Positions 14,145 to 36,634 of a DNA stretch of 64,000 nucleotides are shown here, in pieces. Each line of letters begins with the position of its first letter. Position 1 is the stretch's first letter. The stretch is from positions 62,001 through 126,000 of the forward strand of contig BSDZ01000089.1 of NCBI GenBank assembly GCA_030268105.1, in the 5' to 3' direction. The position numbers and the translations under genes were made by a program. The notes beneath the pieces were generated by a model. It did no database searches. It saw only the letters and a list, made by a program, of their open reading frames with translations, and was not told the DNA's origin. Source of the stretch: Volvox africanus. Its lineage: Eukaryota; Chlorophyta; Chlorophyceae; Chlamydomonadales; Volvocaceae.

Positions 14145-17100
14145 GGACCCGATGCCCCGGGCCCGGTTTCCAAGACAGATCCTCGCTCCCCGCAGCCACA
14201 ACAACAACAACAGCAGCAGCAGCAGCAGCAGCAGCAGTCCGAACCTCAGTCGGGTGTAAGCCCGGAGACATTGACGACGCGCATTGCGAAGCTGGTGGCG
14301 GAGGTGGTGGCCTCACCGCTTTTCTACCTGGTTGCCGGTAAGCGGCCTCGAATGCAACCCATGGGGGTCGATTGCAACCCGTGAAGGGGGCGATTGCTTT
14401 TGCGGACGGAAGCGGAACAAACAATGGCTAATAATGATTTAGGCCGGTCGGTGCCTGTCGAGAGGTAATCATCGGGTCTGAGGTCCGTGCCTGGTATCAG
14501 AGAATGTGCGAAGATAGGGTTAGGCGACGGGGCGGGGGCCGGAGGGAGGGACTCCTGGGCTCCTTCATATTGTGTGTATAGGGAGGTAAGGAGAGCGGGG
14601 GAGGGAGGGGAACGGAGAGGGAGAGCAAGAGAGGAGTAGACAAAAACAATGGGGTGACGGGAAGGTGGAAGGTGGAGGGTTTGAAGATGGAAGAGGGTCG
14701 ATGATGGCCGGATTTGGGAAGGCCCCTCTGGGCCCGGTGCCGGCGTAGGGATATGTCCTCGTGCGGGATGTTGGGTGACTCAACACTCATCATACCTACT
14801 GCCGTATGCCCAGATACTGACCTCTGTCGTATCCACGATACACACTCAACTGCCACTTCCAGACCTCCCCCACATCCCTCTCTTGCCCAAACCTCACCGA
14901 TATGTTTGGCCCATATAGTTGCTGACTGATTCTGTTCTCTCGGCCGTCCTCCCGCGGTGCGTTTTGCGCCGCTTCTGACGCCGCTCGGTCTCACCCTCTG
15001 TCCTGATGGCGGCGACGTCGGCGACCATCACCACCACCACCATCATCATCACCAACAACCATCACCACCATCATCAACAGCACCAACGATAACCACCAAC
15101 AATAACCATATCATACCATCGCCACCAACAACAACCGCAATCATCAACATAATTATCACCACAACAACCGCCGGCAATAGCCTTTCCCCGCAGGCGTTCT
15201 CGCCATCAAGCTGGTCGCCTCGACGGGGGAGGATGGCGCCACCATTTTTGTCTTCGCGGCGCTGCCCATCACAGCTCTTACAGCTCTTAGCAAAAGCAGC
15301 GTCGGCAAGCAGGTGCATTGCGCTACAGGGGCTACGAACGGTTAGGTCAGGGAAAGAAGATAAGACCCTCTCTCGGAGGCCGTCAGAGGGGCCCTACGAT
15401 GGGCGCTGTCCTTACGCGGGTTGAGCACTCGCTGTGGCCCCAGCGAGTGTACGGAACGAGCGGAGGTTCATGGGTTTCCATTTCCACTGTGCCCGAGCTG
15501 TTGCTGTAACCCATCTCCACACCCCGATCACCTTCCCACCTGCCCCACCGCTTCTAACGCTGTTTTGAAAACTGCACCATCACCTCCACCACCTCCGCCA
15601 TCACCACCATCACCACTACAATCACCGCCACCACAATCACCATCGCTACAGCTACCACCGTCACCCCCACCCAGGTGCAGCAGCAGCTGGAGGCCAAGCT
15701 GCCTGAGCTGCAGGCCGGGGCGGAGCGCCAGCGGCTGGCACACCAACAGGCGCGGGAGCGTAGCAAATGGTATGTGTGATATGAGAGCCACGGAGAAAGT
15801 ACTGCGTGTATGTGATATGACCGGGGGGGTGGGGGTCACGAACAATTGGTTAGCCCGGGCGTGTGCACCTTGCGCATCTCTTTGTGAGACCTTTTTCAAA
15901 TGTTCAGGCTTTTGGGTTCAGCATAATCGCCGATGTCTGTGTGTGGTGGTCGTGATGCGTGGGGACATGGCATTTGCGATCTAACAGTCCCCCTTGTGAA
16001 ATGTACCGTAATGACCGCATACTTATGCCCCGAGAAAGACCAAACGGACTCCACGGATGTCAGACCAGTTTGGCAGTTTTGTCATATGCTGTACGGTGCC
16101 GTACCTGGATGCAGGTACGGCACGGGGCGACCACGGCTACCCGGTCCACTTGGCTCCGCTGAGCACCTGATGGGACAGACAGCGGGGGATGCGGGGTTTG
16201 ACCCTTTAGGTCTCGCAAGAGAACCCGCCGCTTTCTCCAGGTACGGAATCGTACACACCGTCCACCGTACAACGCAGTATTTTTCAAATTCATGTACGGT
16301 AGCATTTCGTTCCTGACTCGGTCTGGCTATGAGTCACGCTGTCACCCACCCTATCGTCTTTGCGTCTTTGCCGGGGATTGAACCCCTTCCGGGGGGTAAC
16401 AACTCCCCACTTCCAATCAGTTTTGGTGTCCCGGGTGATCTGGAGTCGTACTTTCCGCTCGTGGCAGGTACCGCGAGGCGGAGCTCCTCCACGCCCGCTG
16501 GGCCATGCTGGGGGTGGTGGGCTGTGTGGTTCCGGAGCTGTTGGCGCTGCGGGGCGTTGACCTGGGGGAGCCGGTTTGGTGGAAGGTGTGCGACTTCGAT
16601 ACTTTGCTATGTGCCCCGTAACACACATACACACAAATACACATGCACACAAACATGCTCCGGCCCTTGTTCCTCGCGGCCCAGACTTAAACCCAAACAT
16701 TACCAGGATACCGTTGCTTCCGTTACCCTTAAAGCTTCAACGGATACCGGTCCGGTGGTTTACCAGGGGTTTTCACCGGTTGATTCATGTCATCCCTGGA
16801 CCCCGACCTCTATCCGAACCCTTAGGTGGGCGCCTCCAAACTAAGCTCGGACCTGACCCTGAACTGGGGAGGCATTGAGGGCTTCCGGATCGCGGGCAAG
16901 CAGGGCATCGGCCTCATCGCCGCATGTCAGGCGGTGCTCATGGGGGGCCCCGAATACGCCAGGTAAAGGCGAGGGCCCTCAATGGGGGGGTGTGAGGCTG
17001 GGTCTCAAATCCAGTGGTGCTAGTGGCGAGTGCGGCGCCGCATGGGAGGGCGGCTCGGGGAATGGCGTGTATGGGTTTCAAATGGCAGGTGCAGAGTATG

Positions 17101-18086
17101 AAGCATCGTGTAATGGTCATCAAGTGGGCGCTGCTGGGTGTTCTGTCATCTCGGGCGCCGGCACTCGGATGATGGATGGGTACAAGGGTATGATGGGAGG
17201 CAGGAAGCAAATGACTAAACCCGCTTGGTAGGGGTCAAAGCCCCTTACTAAGCGGAGCGCTTTCTGGACCTAACACCTCCCCTCCCAATCCACCTTCTGC
17301 TAATCGGATCGCATAAAGTTTGACGGGGGCTCTTCCTCTTACCCTGAGGGCCTTACCCTGTGGTTGTGTATTACCCACATTTGCCACGTCCCTTGACCGG
17401 TTGCGGGGCGCCCATCCCGGTCAGGTACGTGGGCATCCGCTCGCTGGAGCCCGTGGGTGTCTTCCTGCCGGGCGAGCAGAATTACCCGGGCGGGGGCCCC
17501 TTCGACCCGCTGAACTATGCCGCCGATGCGGACGGCTTCGTGGATCAGGTGCGTCGTGGTCACGAATCGTTACCCGAGCACACACATACACATACACATA
17601 CACCTGCATTTACACACGAGTAAACTGTCCTATGTGTCGGAATTCCTTTTCCCCCCCCCCCACACACACGAGGAAGTACCCTCCGTACGGTACAGGAAAG
17701 CGTTAGCCTGGGAGCCCGGCCTGCGGCCGGGACCGGAAGCCCGGGAAGATTCCCTTCGTGTCCATTAATACACACACGCGGGGTGATTACCCCTTGTTTC
17801 TGCATCGGACGCCTCTTTATGCGTTTTAACCTCTTGGGGTCTTTTGGTGTTCGTAAACAGGGGATCTCACCCGCTTGCCCGAGTTGAATATCCTGTGCGT
17901 TCGGTTGCCCTTACCCAGGCCGTCAAGGAAATAAAGAACGGGCGTTTGGCGATGCTCGCAATGCTGGGGTTCTTCGCCCAGGCGGCTGTCACCCGTCAAG
18001 GCCCCATGCAGAACGTTCTGGACTTCATCGCTGACCCAGCCGGCAACAACATTTTCACAAACGTCACACGGCTTCTGCAGAGCTGA
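14145..18086 (+). CDS. LHCB7: Light-harvesting chlorophyll a/b-binding protein, LHCB7-like
   Basis: Thylakoid antenna protein. Exons: 14145-14337, 15194-15312, 15675-15769, 16115-16240, 16468-16585, 16826-16962, 17425-17548, 17919-18086; phases close over 1,080 nt (359 residues plus an unresolved 5' exon). The three LHC helices are clear: [11 protein letters not shown] (helix B), the segment around [17 protein letters not shown] (helix C), and [18 protein letters not shown] (helix A), with the ExxHxR and ExxNxR chlorophyll/ion-pair residues intact. GIRSLEPVG followed by a NYPGG motif is what suggests LHCB7 rather than CP26 or CP29; this is a family judgement from memory. Ahead of the core lie a 13-residue polyQ, then two hydrophobic stretches ([16 protein letters not shown] and [16 protein letters not shown]) and a short Gln/Glu/Ala-rich helix. 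Those two stretches are not part of the standard three-helix fold. The extreme N-terminus and transit peptide are missing from the model. Confidence 0.88.
14210..14237 (+). repeat. CAG repeat coding polyglutamine in the LHC gene
   Basis: About nine consecutive CAG units, preceded by CAA units, in frame in the first modelled LHC exon; together they give a 13-Gln run. Confidence 0.8.
15027..15170 (+). repeat. CAC/CAT/CAA-rich simple repeat in an LHC intron
   Basis: Imperfect trinucleotide run within the intron 14338-15193. Confidence 0.7.
16096..16123 (+). other. Perfect hairpin across an LHC splice acceptor
   Basis: An 11-bp stem (16096-16106 with 16113-16123) and a 6-nt loop. The acceptor AG at 16113-16114 and the first bases of the next exon (16115 on) form the 3' arm. 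Confidence 0.7.
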
Positions 18087-19654
18087 CATATGCCCTTCAT
18101 AAAATCTAACCGGACTCAATAGAAGGGGGGATATGAACCTGTGTTGAGTGAGAGGATTCGGACGGATGAGGGATGTACGGATGCGCGTTGAGGGGACCGG
18201 GGGCCCTATGCAGGCAGAGGCTGGCAAAACGTGGACAATAGCTGAGGCGCATGGCGTATGGGGATTATTTAGATTTGGTGGAGCTGGCGCGGAGATGAAG
18301 CTCAGAGCCGAGGTTGACGCACAGAGATGGGTCGAGGAGAGAAGTTAATCCCGTCGCCTGTTTTGGTATGGGTCATGGGCCATTCCGGTCCTTGGCGGAA
18401 CGCGGTGCAGCAGTTGCTGCTGTAGCCCTCCGTCGCCATCTCTACACTTTTCTACATATCTATACACTTCTTACGCGCGGTCCAGTGAGGGACGATTAGT
18501 GTAAAGGCGTATTTTAATGACCGGCAACGCTTAAGGAAACCTTTTGCGAAGCTTACTCGTGGCTCCCTGGAAGTTATGTCGTATGCGCGCATCTAAATCT
18601 GTGTACCGTACCTGCAAGAAACGCAGTTAGGGTTTACATTAAAACTCAATTACTCAAGATCGATAGACAGGTTCAGACCACTTAGTAGCAGGCTATGTGG
18701 TTAACTATTTATGCACATGACAAGACGCAAGGAGGCTAATGGAAGGCGTGCGGGTATAGGGTTACTACCATCGGTGTCCACGATATAGTGATACGTAATC
18801 GTTATGGGAGCCAAGTACACAAATATTTTTAACGATCGCGTTTTTATTAGGGCGGCATGGCTCTTACTCTCTTAGCCTAAAGTGGCGCAATATCGTACCA
18901 TTCTCGACGAATACCAAAATAATAAACAAATGACGACCGATTTCATTCCAAAGCACTCAAAATACCTTCCTCCGAAATATTTGGCCTCGCATATGGTTTC
19001 CTTGGATTAGGGCTTTTATTGTCAGTCGGGTGCAGACGGCGCAGCTGCTAAAGAGTCGTACCGTATGATTACTAAAGCTTCTATACACTTGATCAAGGTG
19101 AATCCATTCAGATTTCATATCAGATTTTATTTTAATAGCGCTATTTACATAATGAATAGTCAATTTCTAGGTTTCCTGTCGCATGCATCGGAAACTGCAG
19201 GAACTTTTTTCAGCGCAACCTTCATGTCGATTAATTATATCAGTTCTTAGAGACATGTTGGTAGTCGCTTATTACAAACTTCCAAAAACACGTTTGATTG
19301 GTACTCATGACTTACCAAAGAGAATTCAGGGCTTTCGGCACCTAAAAGTGGATGCCGACTATTTCTGTCAACAAATTGAACTACCTGTGCGAAGGACAAC
19401 ATGCGTTCCAGAGATTATGTCTTGCAAGCCTAAGGGTATTCCTTATCAGCAACACGACAGAGCGTCGCAAAAGCTAAATGCGGGATCCTTAGTTTTCTTC
19501 CTATTGTCAGTGCGAGAACATTGAGGTATAATTCGTAACGCTTTATCGGGACGGACTTTGCCTCAAAGACGACTTCTGATTACTGATTACTGATTACTGA
19601 TTTACATGTGTCCGCTAATTATACCATACCATCGAGACTCAATTTATCAATTCG
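18087..19654. other. Intergenic region between LHC and NRT2-like genes
   Basis: Holds the LHC 3' UTR and the NRT2-like promoter. A TGTAA at 18500-18504 is a possible LHC poly(A) signal, though 414 nt past the stop. A small GATTACT tandem run lies near 19577-19602. The stretch is AT-richer than the genes; no coding signal is seen. Confidence 0.5.
18500..18504 (+). terminator. Possible TGTAA poly(A) signal of the LHC gene
   Basis: First TGTAA found on the plus strand past the LHC stop at 18086. Confidence 0.3.
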
Positions 19655-31158
<11,504 letters not shown>

Positions 31159-34100
31159 GCGATTCAGGTGTACGTTAGGGGGTCTGCTTCAGTACGGCAG
31201 CCCATTGTAGAGTTGATGTGAGGGACGGCGGGGTAGGGGGGGTGTATTCACGCGGGCTTGGGGCGAGATCAAGTAGCAGCAGCTACTTGTGTTCCATTAT
31301 GTTGGCCGTACGAGGTGTACGGCTTCGGGTGGGTTTGGGCCGTACGTCCAGTTCATCCCCCGTCGTCTCTGATTGCGCCCTCCAGCGGGCGGGAGAGATT
31401 TCTTGCTTGGCTCACGGCCCTCGCTTTGCGTGGAATATGAGGCTTTAGTCATACTGATGTCGGATCAAACTTATATTTCTGGGCTCTCTAAACTTGTGAT
31501 TTGCAGACGTAGTAGTGCGATTGGGTGCAGTGGTACGATAGTGGTAGAAAGGGTCCGTTTTCGCTTGTTTGATGAACTCTGTTTCCATCATCCCTGCGTT
31601 GGTCATTGTTCCGCTGTTTTCTGTGGCGACTACATTGCCGAGGTGCTGGTCTTATGAACTGTTGCGGGTCGCAGCAGTGCTGCAGTGTAGGTTGTTGCGC
31701 GCAGCTGCCTGTCGGTTTACTTCTAAACCGCCTCCGACTTCCGTCGTGTTTGACCGTCGTGTTTGACCGCGGGTATGACGGCGACAACACTATATATGCG
31801 ATTATTAACGGCTATATCCATTGTCTCTAGCACGTGATGTCCATTCTCGCACTTACGCACGCAAATTAATTAATTATTTTCTGATGCCTTGCGCGATTTC
31901 TTGTGCGCCAGTCGTTACACCAACAGCGGCTGTTCTATGCGTGCTCTACATAACGCATTCCTAGCTACTACGGCTTCATTCTTCACGACTCAATACGTAC
32001 GTAATAATGTTAATTGAGTCATGAGTACTTACTCCGTTGTTTTGTGGAATATGGAGTATTGAAAGCAATGCTTATTGATGAGGTTGATGTACAGCGGCGG
32101 GTGGGTTTTATGCGTGTCGTGACAACCTTCACATACAAGATACGTACGTACGGATGGACTGCTGTACAGTATACTTCAGGGATGGACGCACATAGATACA
32201 AACGAATTTGCCATGCATGTATGTACGATATGTTATTAGGCCCAGTTCATCAACGGGCATTCTCTATATGTGAGATGATTTACCTGGTTGCTGCGTTGTC
32301 GCTTTTAATGCTTTCATTCATGAAAGTCAGCAGGATTATTACTTGCTTGGAAATGCATTGATTGAACTCGTTGGGCCGCCGCCTCTGCCACCGCCGACGC
32401 TGCTGCCGCCGCCACTGCTGCCGCCTACCAGCCAAGGGGGTCCTGGTGCTGATGCGTAATGCCGCACGGGTTAACTAAATAAGGTGCTATATTTTAGCGA
32501 TGAGGTGGGAGATGGTCATTAATAACGATCCGTATTTATTTATGTTGGGGTATTTTGGGGATCCAGCTAGTACGGCAGCGGGTTATGTAGGCAGGTGTAG
32601 GTACTGTACTGCCGGTGGAATCGCTCGCGGTCCTGTTTGCAGGGGTCAATTGCAAAGTCCGGTGTAATCGTTTTATGTCTACTGGAGGTTGAGGCCTCCG
32701 GGCTAGCGATGCTTGTATGCTTGGCCACAAAAGGCCCACAGTGTTGTGCGGGCGTTCGTTTGGGCGCTGCACTGGAGCCGTTTCGGGCTCCGCTGTGAGT
32801 CCTTTATGTGTTATGTATAGCTCGTCATTACGCGCTTGATTATTTTTAGTTGCATCTGATCGATCGCCTTGGGTAAAACTCCATATTGTCCCCACCTTCA
32901 TATCTATTCTTTGATATCTTACTATTACATAACATACAGTTCAGGTTGTCACGTTTTTGGGTTGAATTTGTAAAAGTGTGCAATGCGTCCTTTTCTTTAT
33001 TCCACCACCAGCTTCAAGGAAGCTGTATATTATATTATAGTCGCTAACAATAATTAAGTTACTGAGATAAATATAATTATCGCGAATGACAGCCATGATA
33101 CGAGAATGAGGCTAAGAGGTCGATCGTTATTACGAACGTAATAGTAACGACCATTCGAGAGCACGGTCCTAAAAATTACTAGAAGGGCGGGCGTTACATA
33201 TTCGGAGCTACGCTATTCCAAAGTACCTTTTGACGCGGTGGAATTAGATTATAACGCTATTCTACACAACGATTCACTCCAGTCTGTCAGGAGAGTTCGT
33301 CCCTGTACAGAAACTAGATCCAAGAACCTACACCACAGCAGACCCCTGGACCGTAGAATCAGTCTTAATTGCTCTCTAGGCAACGCACGAGGATTGAATG
33401 CCCGTCCTTAGAGAGGAATCAGTGGCACGATTTTGAGGAGTCGCCATATCTGCGAAAACTGCCTGGAGTATCGGTGCATACAGTAACGTGGGCAATGCAG
33501 AACCTGTACACTTGGCAGTCTTGGAGTCTGTGACTATCAGGTTGGGAAAGGCGCAAGGGGCCAAGAAAGGGTTATGTTTGACCTAGAGCTGCTAGCTGCA
33601 TGCGACGAATAATTTGCAATAAGTTTACCCTTGAATGCCATATTTGATGCCATAGACGACAGTACGTAACGACAGACTTTGCAAGTACGTTTTTTACGTC
33701 GCAATCCTGTGCGTCCTTTCCTTGAGTTCCATTGCTCCGATGACATAATTTGGCGGCACCCGCATGCAACAAAGATTCAGAATACCGTATACGACATGAC
33801 AGAAATTGCTGCCATACAGCGAGAAGGGAGATGTTCGCGATTTGCGCACAGCTCCTTGGCGAGAAAACACTGGCAGACTAATTGAGAGAGTAGGCAGGGC
33901 ATAGTTTGCTGGAACGAAATCCGCCCAAGACATTCACAACTAACGTTCATATATGTTATAAAAGGGCGTCAATCTGCTAAATAGATTCTGCTGGATACGT
34001 GCTGGTGGTGAGCTGAATAAATATGAATAAATAAACATTATACATATCGACAGCAGTGTACCCTTCCCGTTGCAGTTAAAAAGAGAAGGGAAGAAGCTGT

Positions 34101-34790
34101 CTATCGGAACGCAGTCTCCACGACATGGAGAAGTTCGGCTCCAGCAGTGTGCTTGATTAGCAGTGCACTGGTGTAATCCTGCGCCAGTACTGCTGCCCTA
34201 GTTGCCGCTGCTAAACATATGACGAAACCGACGGAAACAGCAGGTCATTAATAATCCACGCAGTGCAATCATGCATCACGCAACGCAAGCGAAACACATT
34301 GCATGCCCATCCCTTCCCCCTCCTGCCTACGGTGCACACCAGAGCGTGATGCTTACGCAACGGCTCGTGAGGACGTAAGGATGCATCACGAAGCCAGGGC
34401 AACTCACTTGACACTCTGAAAATCGATTTCGGAAGTTCAGCGCACATCGACGACCGACGACCAAGACTACATACGGCAGGAGGTCGAGCACACCGGCCAG
34501 GTCCCTGCTGACTAGCAGTCAAGCAGTTCACTGGTTCTGCAAAACACTACGTTAGCTGCGTGGCACTGCGAGGGCGAGCTGGATTACTCTGCCCGCGGCA
34601 CGGCATGGCCGCCCAGCTGCCATAACGCAAGATTACCTGTTCCTGACTAATCTATGGATGGCCCACGTCCCAACTACGTATCCTCCCCCGTAGCTAGTCC
34701 CCGCCACATGGCGCACGACATGGGCGTCATGGGAGGATATGGCGGCCCCACCGCCGAGGTTGAGGGTGAGGTCGAGGGTGCTGCATCATG
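31159..34790. other. AT-richer gene-poor region
   Basis: No exon with coding bias or good splice sites was found on either strand; open frames are short and of random composition. It holds the NRT2-like 3' UTR at its left end, a GCC/GCT-rich patch near 32378-32430 and many CGTACG-like words. Confidence 0.5.
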
Positions 34791-34798
34791 CATAAAGT

Positions 34799-35125
34799 GG
34801 CACGACTAATATGCCCCTGGAGTTCCAGGTTCTACCCCGACTGAGAGCGGGCCAAAGACCCCAATGTTAAGGGCAGGGTGCCCCCATGTAGATGGACTGT
34901 GACGACCCCAATTAAAGTGACCTGCGAGCTGACCAGTAGCGGAGTTGACGCCTTAGTTGATTCGGCAGATTCCGCTGGATGCTGGTGGTGGGTGCTGAAC
35001 CTGGGAAAACCACTGATTTCGGAGAAGTCGGCATGGGAGACTGGATGAGGGTGCCCCGAAACACCGGGGAAGGTAGGGACTGCCAGGTTAGTGGCCACGG
35101 GTGATGTACCCCCCTATCCTACACA
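34799..35125 (-). mobile_element. 327-bp transposon-like repeat, copy 1, with 8-bp target duplication
   Basis: Nearly identical, in opposite orientation, to 56242-56568. CATAAAGT occurs directly on both sides (34791-34798 and 35126-35133), the mark of an insertion. The ends read TGTGTAGGATAG and TTAGTCGTGCC on the element strand and are not inverted repeats of each other. An 8-bp duplication is typical of hAT elements, but the lack of clear terminal inverted repeats leaves the class open. An 88-codon open frame spans it in both copies. Confidence 0.75.
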
Positions 35126-35133
35126 CATAAAGT

Positions 35134-36634
35134 CTCGAACCGAGCATGTGTACAGGGCAGGACCAGCACGTCGTACCAGAGATCGTGCCGTACGACCACA
35201 AATGCGGCGATCGCCCAAGCCAGGGCCACCCAAGCCGTTCGGCGGCAAGAGGCCACTGGCGAGCGAGAAAAGACAGACGACACGCGTGCGTGATAAGGAA
35301 AGAGAGGACAGCGCTGTAAGGCAGGGATACAGCGCATGCAAAGGGTGTTCTTGGACGACCCGGTACAAGAGACCGTCGCCCCAAACCTCTCATGCGGCAA
35401 AAGCACAGAACGAGAAAGAACAATACATACACATACACGTTCACGGACACATACACGGAATCCCTCACTGGGTCAGGAACGAAACCGGGTGAGGAAGCAA
35501 GAGTGTAAGCCACCTGGATACAGGAGATCCAGGAAATCGCTTGGGACACATCCCTGTCGTTAAATGAATGCAGAGATGCATCATAGAGCTGCGACATCAG
35601 CCATAACACGAGAGACCCAAGTATTTAGCACTGCGTCCTGCTTAAGTTCTAAGCCCCTAACTAGTCGATACGGCATACGAGCGGTCAGCCCTAGTCGGGC
35701 CCGCAAGTAAAATAAGGAGCCGCGCTTCCATTACCCACGCTTCAGGTTATCGCCGCCAGCCCCGAAGCCGCAGCCGGCATGCGGCCATCGCAGCCACGCT
35801 CCCCCTGCCTGCGGTGGGAGAAACGCTTGGGAAACCACCCTAACGCATGCAAGCGACACACGCAACGCCCCCCGCGCCATACGGCAATAATAACAATAAT
35901 AATAATGCCGCTGCTGCAAGATTTGAACCAAGACCATCTCCATCTCCATTATCAAACTACTATTATAAGGTGTATTTGGTCCTACAGAACTTACAGATCC
36001 ATCAGCAATCCACTCCACTCCACACTACAGCCACCCGCGCCAGCTGATAAGGACCGAAGGACGACTGTCCCACGTAATCCAGCAAGTAAAGATTCTGCCT
36101 TATGTCGAGAACAGAAACGATTCCAATTTTAAGCTGTTGTCGTGCGTTGAAATCGGAGCATTGATTGGCGAGGCGCCTACCTCTACCAGCGCGGAGGACC
36201 GCACTGCCAAGCTACCTCTTCTCACGCACCCTAGCACCAGCGGTGGCACTGCTGCTGCTGTCTGGTGCTAGGTGTTCGTGTTGGTTCCAGGTGTTGTCTT
36301 CTCTTGAACATATCACTCTGCTGGGGGTCGCAAGCCCAGCTGCAGGTGCGGCACCATCAGTGAGGAGACCAGCTGAGCGCAACCAAGACAGCTCATAACC
36401 CCAGCCTCTATCATGGCCCAGATGCCTCAGCCATTGCAGCTAAGGACATTGCCCACTCCCCGACTGGACACGCTGATACCAGGGCGCGGTAGTGACTGCG
36501 CTCATTCGAATCGGCACATGAGGGTAAGACCCTGACATCCCGACCTCCCCCGAGGTCCTTGGCTGCACCCCGAGCAGCCGCACAACTAAGCCAGGCCCCG
36601 CCCCGCCGTCAGACTGCAGCACCTTCTAGGACGT
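35134..36634. other. Intergenic region
   Basis: No supported gene. Contains a CATACA-type run near 35424-35456 and an ATA-rich patch near 35884-35906. Its right part should hold the 3' UTR of the minus-strand gene ending at 36635. Confidence 0.4.

Noticed and set aside
15421..15984. 187-codon frame in the LHC region
   Set aside because: It crosses an intron full of CAC/CAT repeats and overlaps a real LHC exon in another frame.
34832..35098. 88-codon frame MATNLAVP... as a gene
   Set aside because: It lies wholly inside a mobile repeat also present at 56269-56535; there is no evidence of expression, so it is treated as part of the element.
34791..35133. 327-bp repeat as a solo LTR
   Set aside because: An 8-bp target duplication is longer than the 4-6 bp usual for LTR elements, and the end lacks the CA terminus expected with TG.
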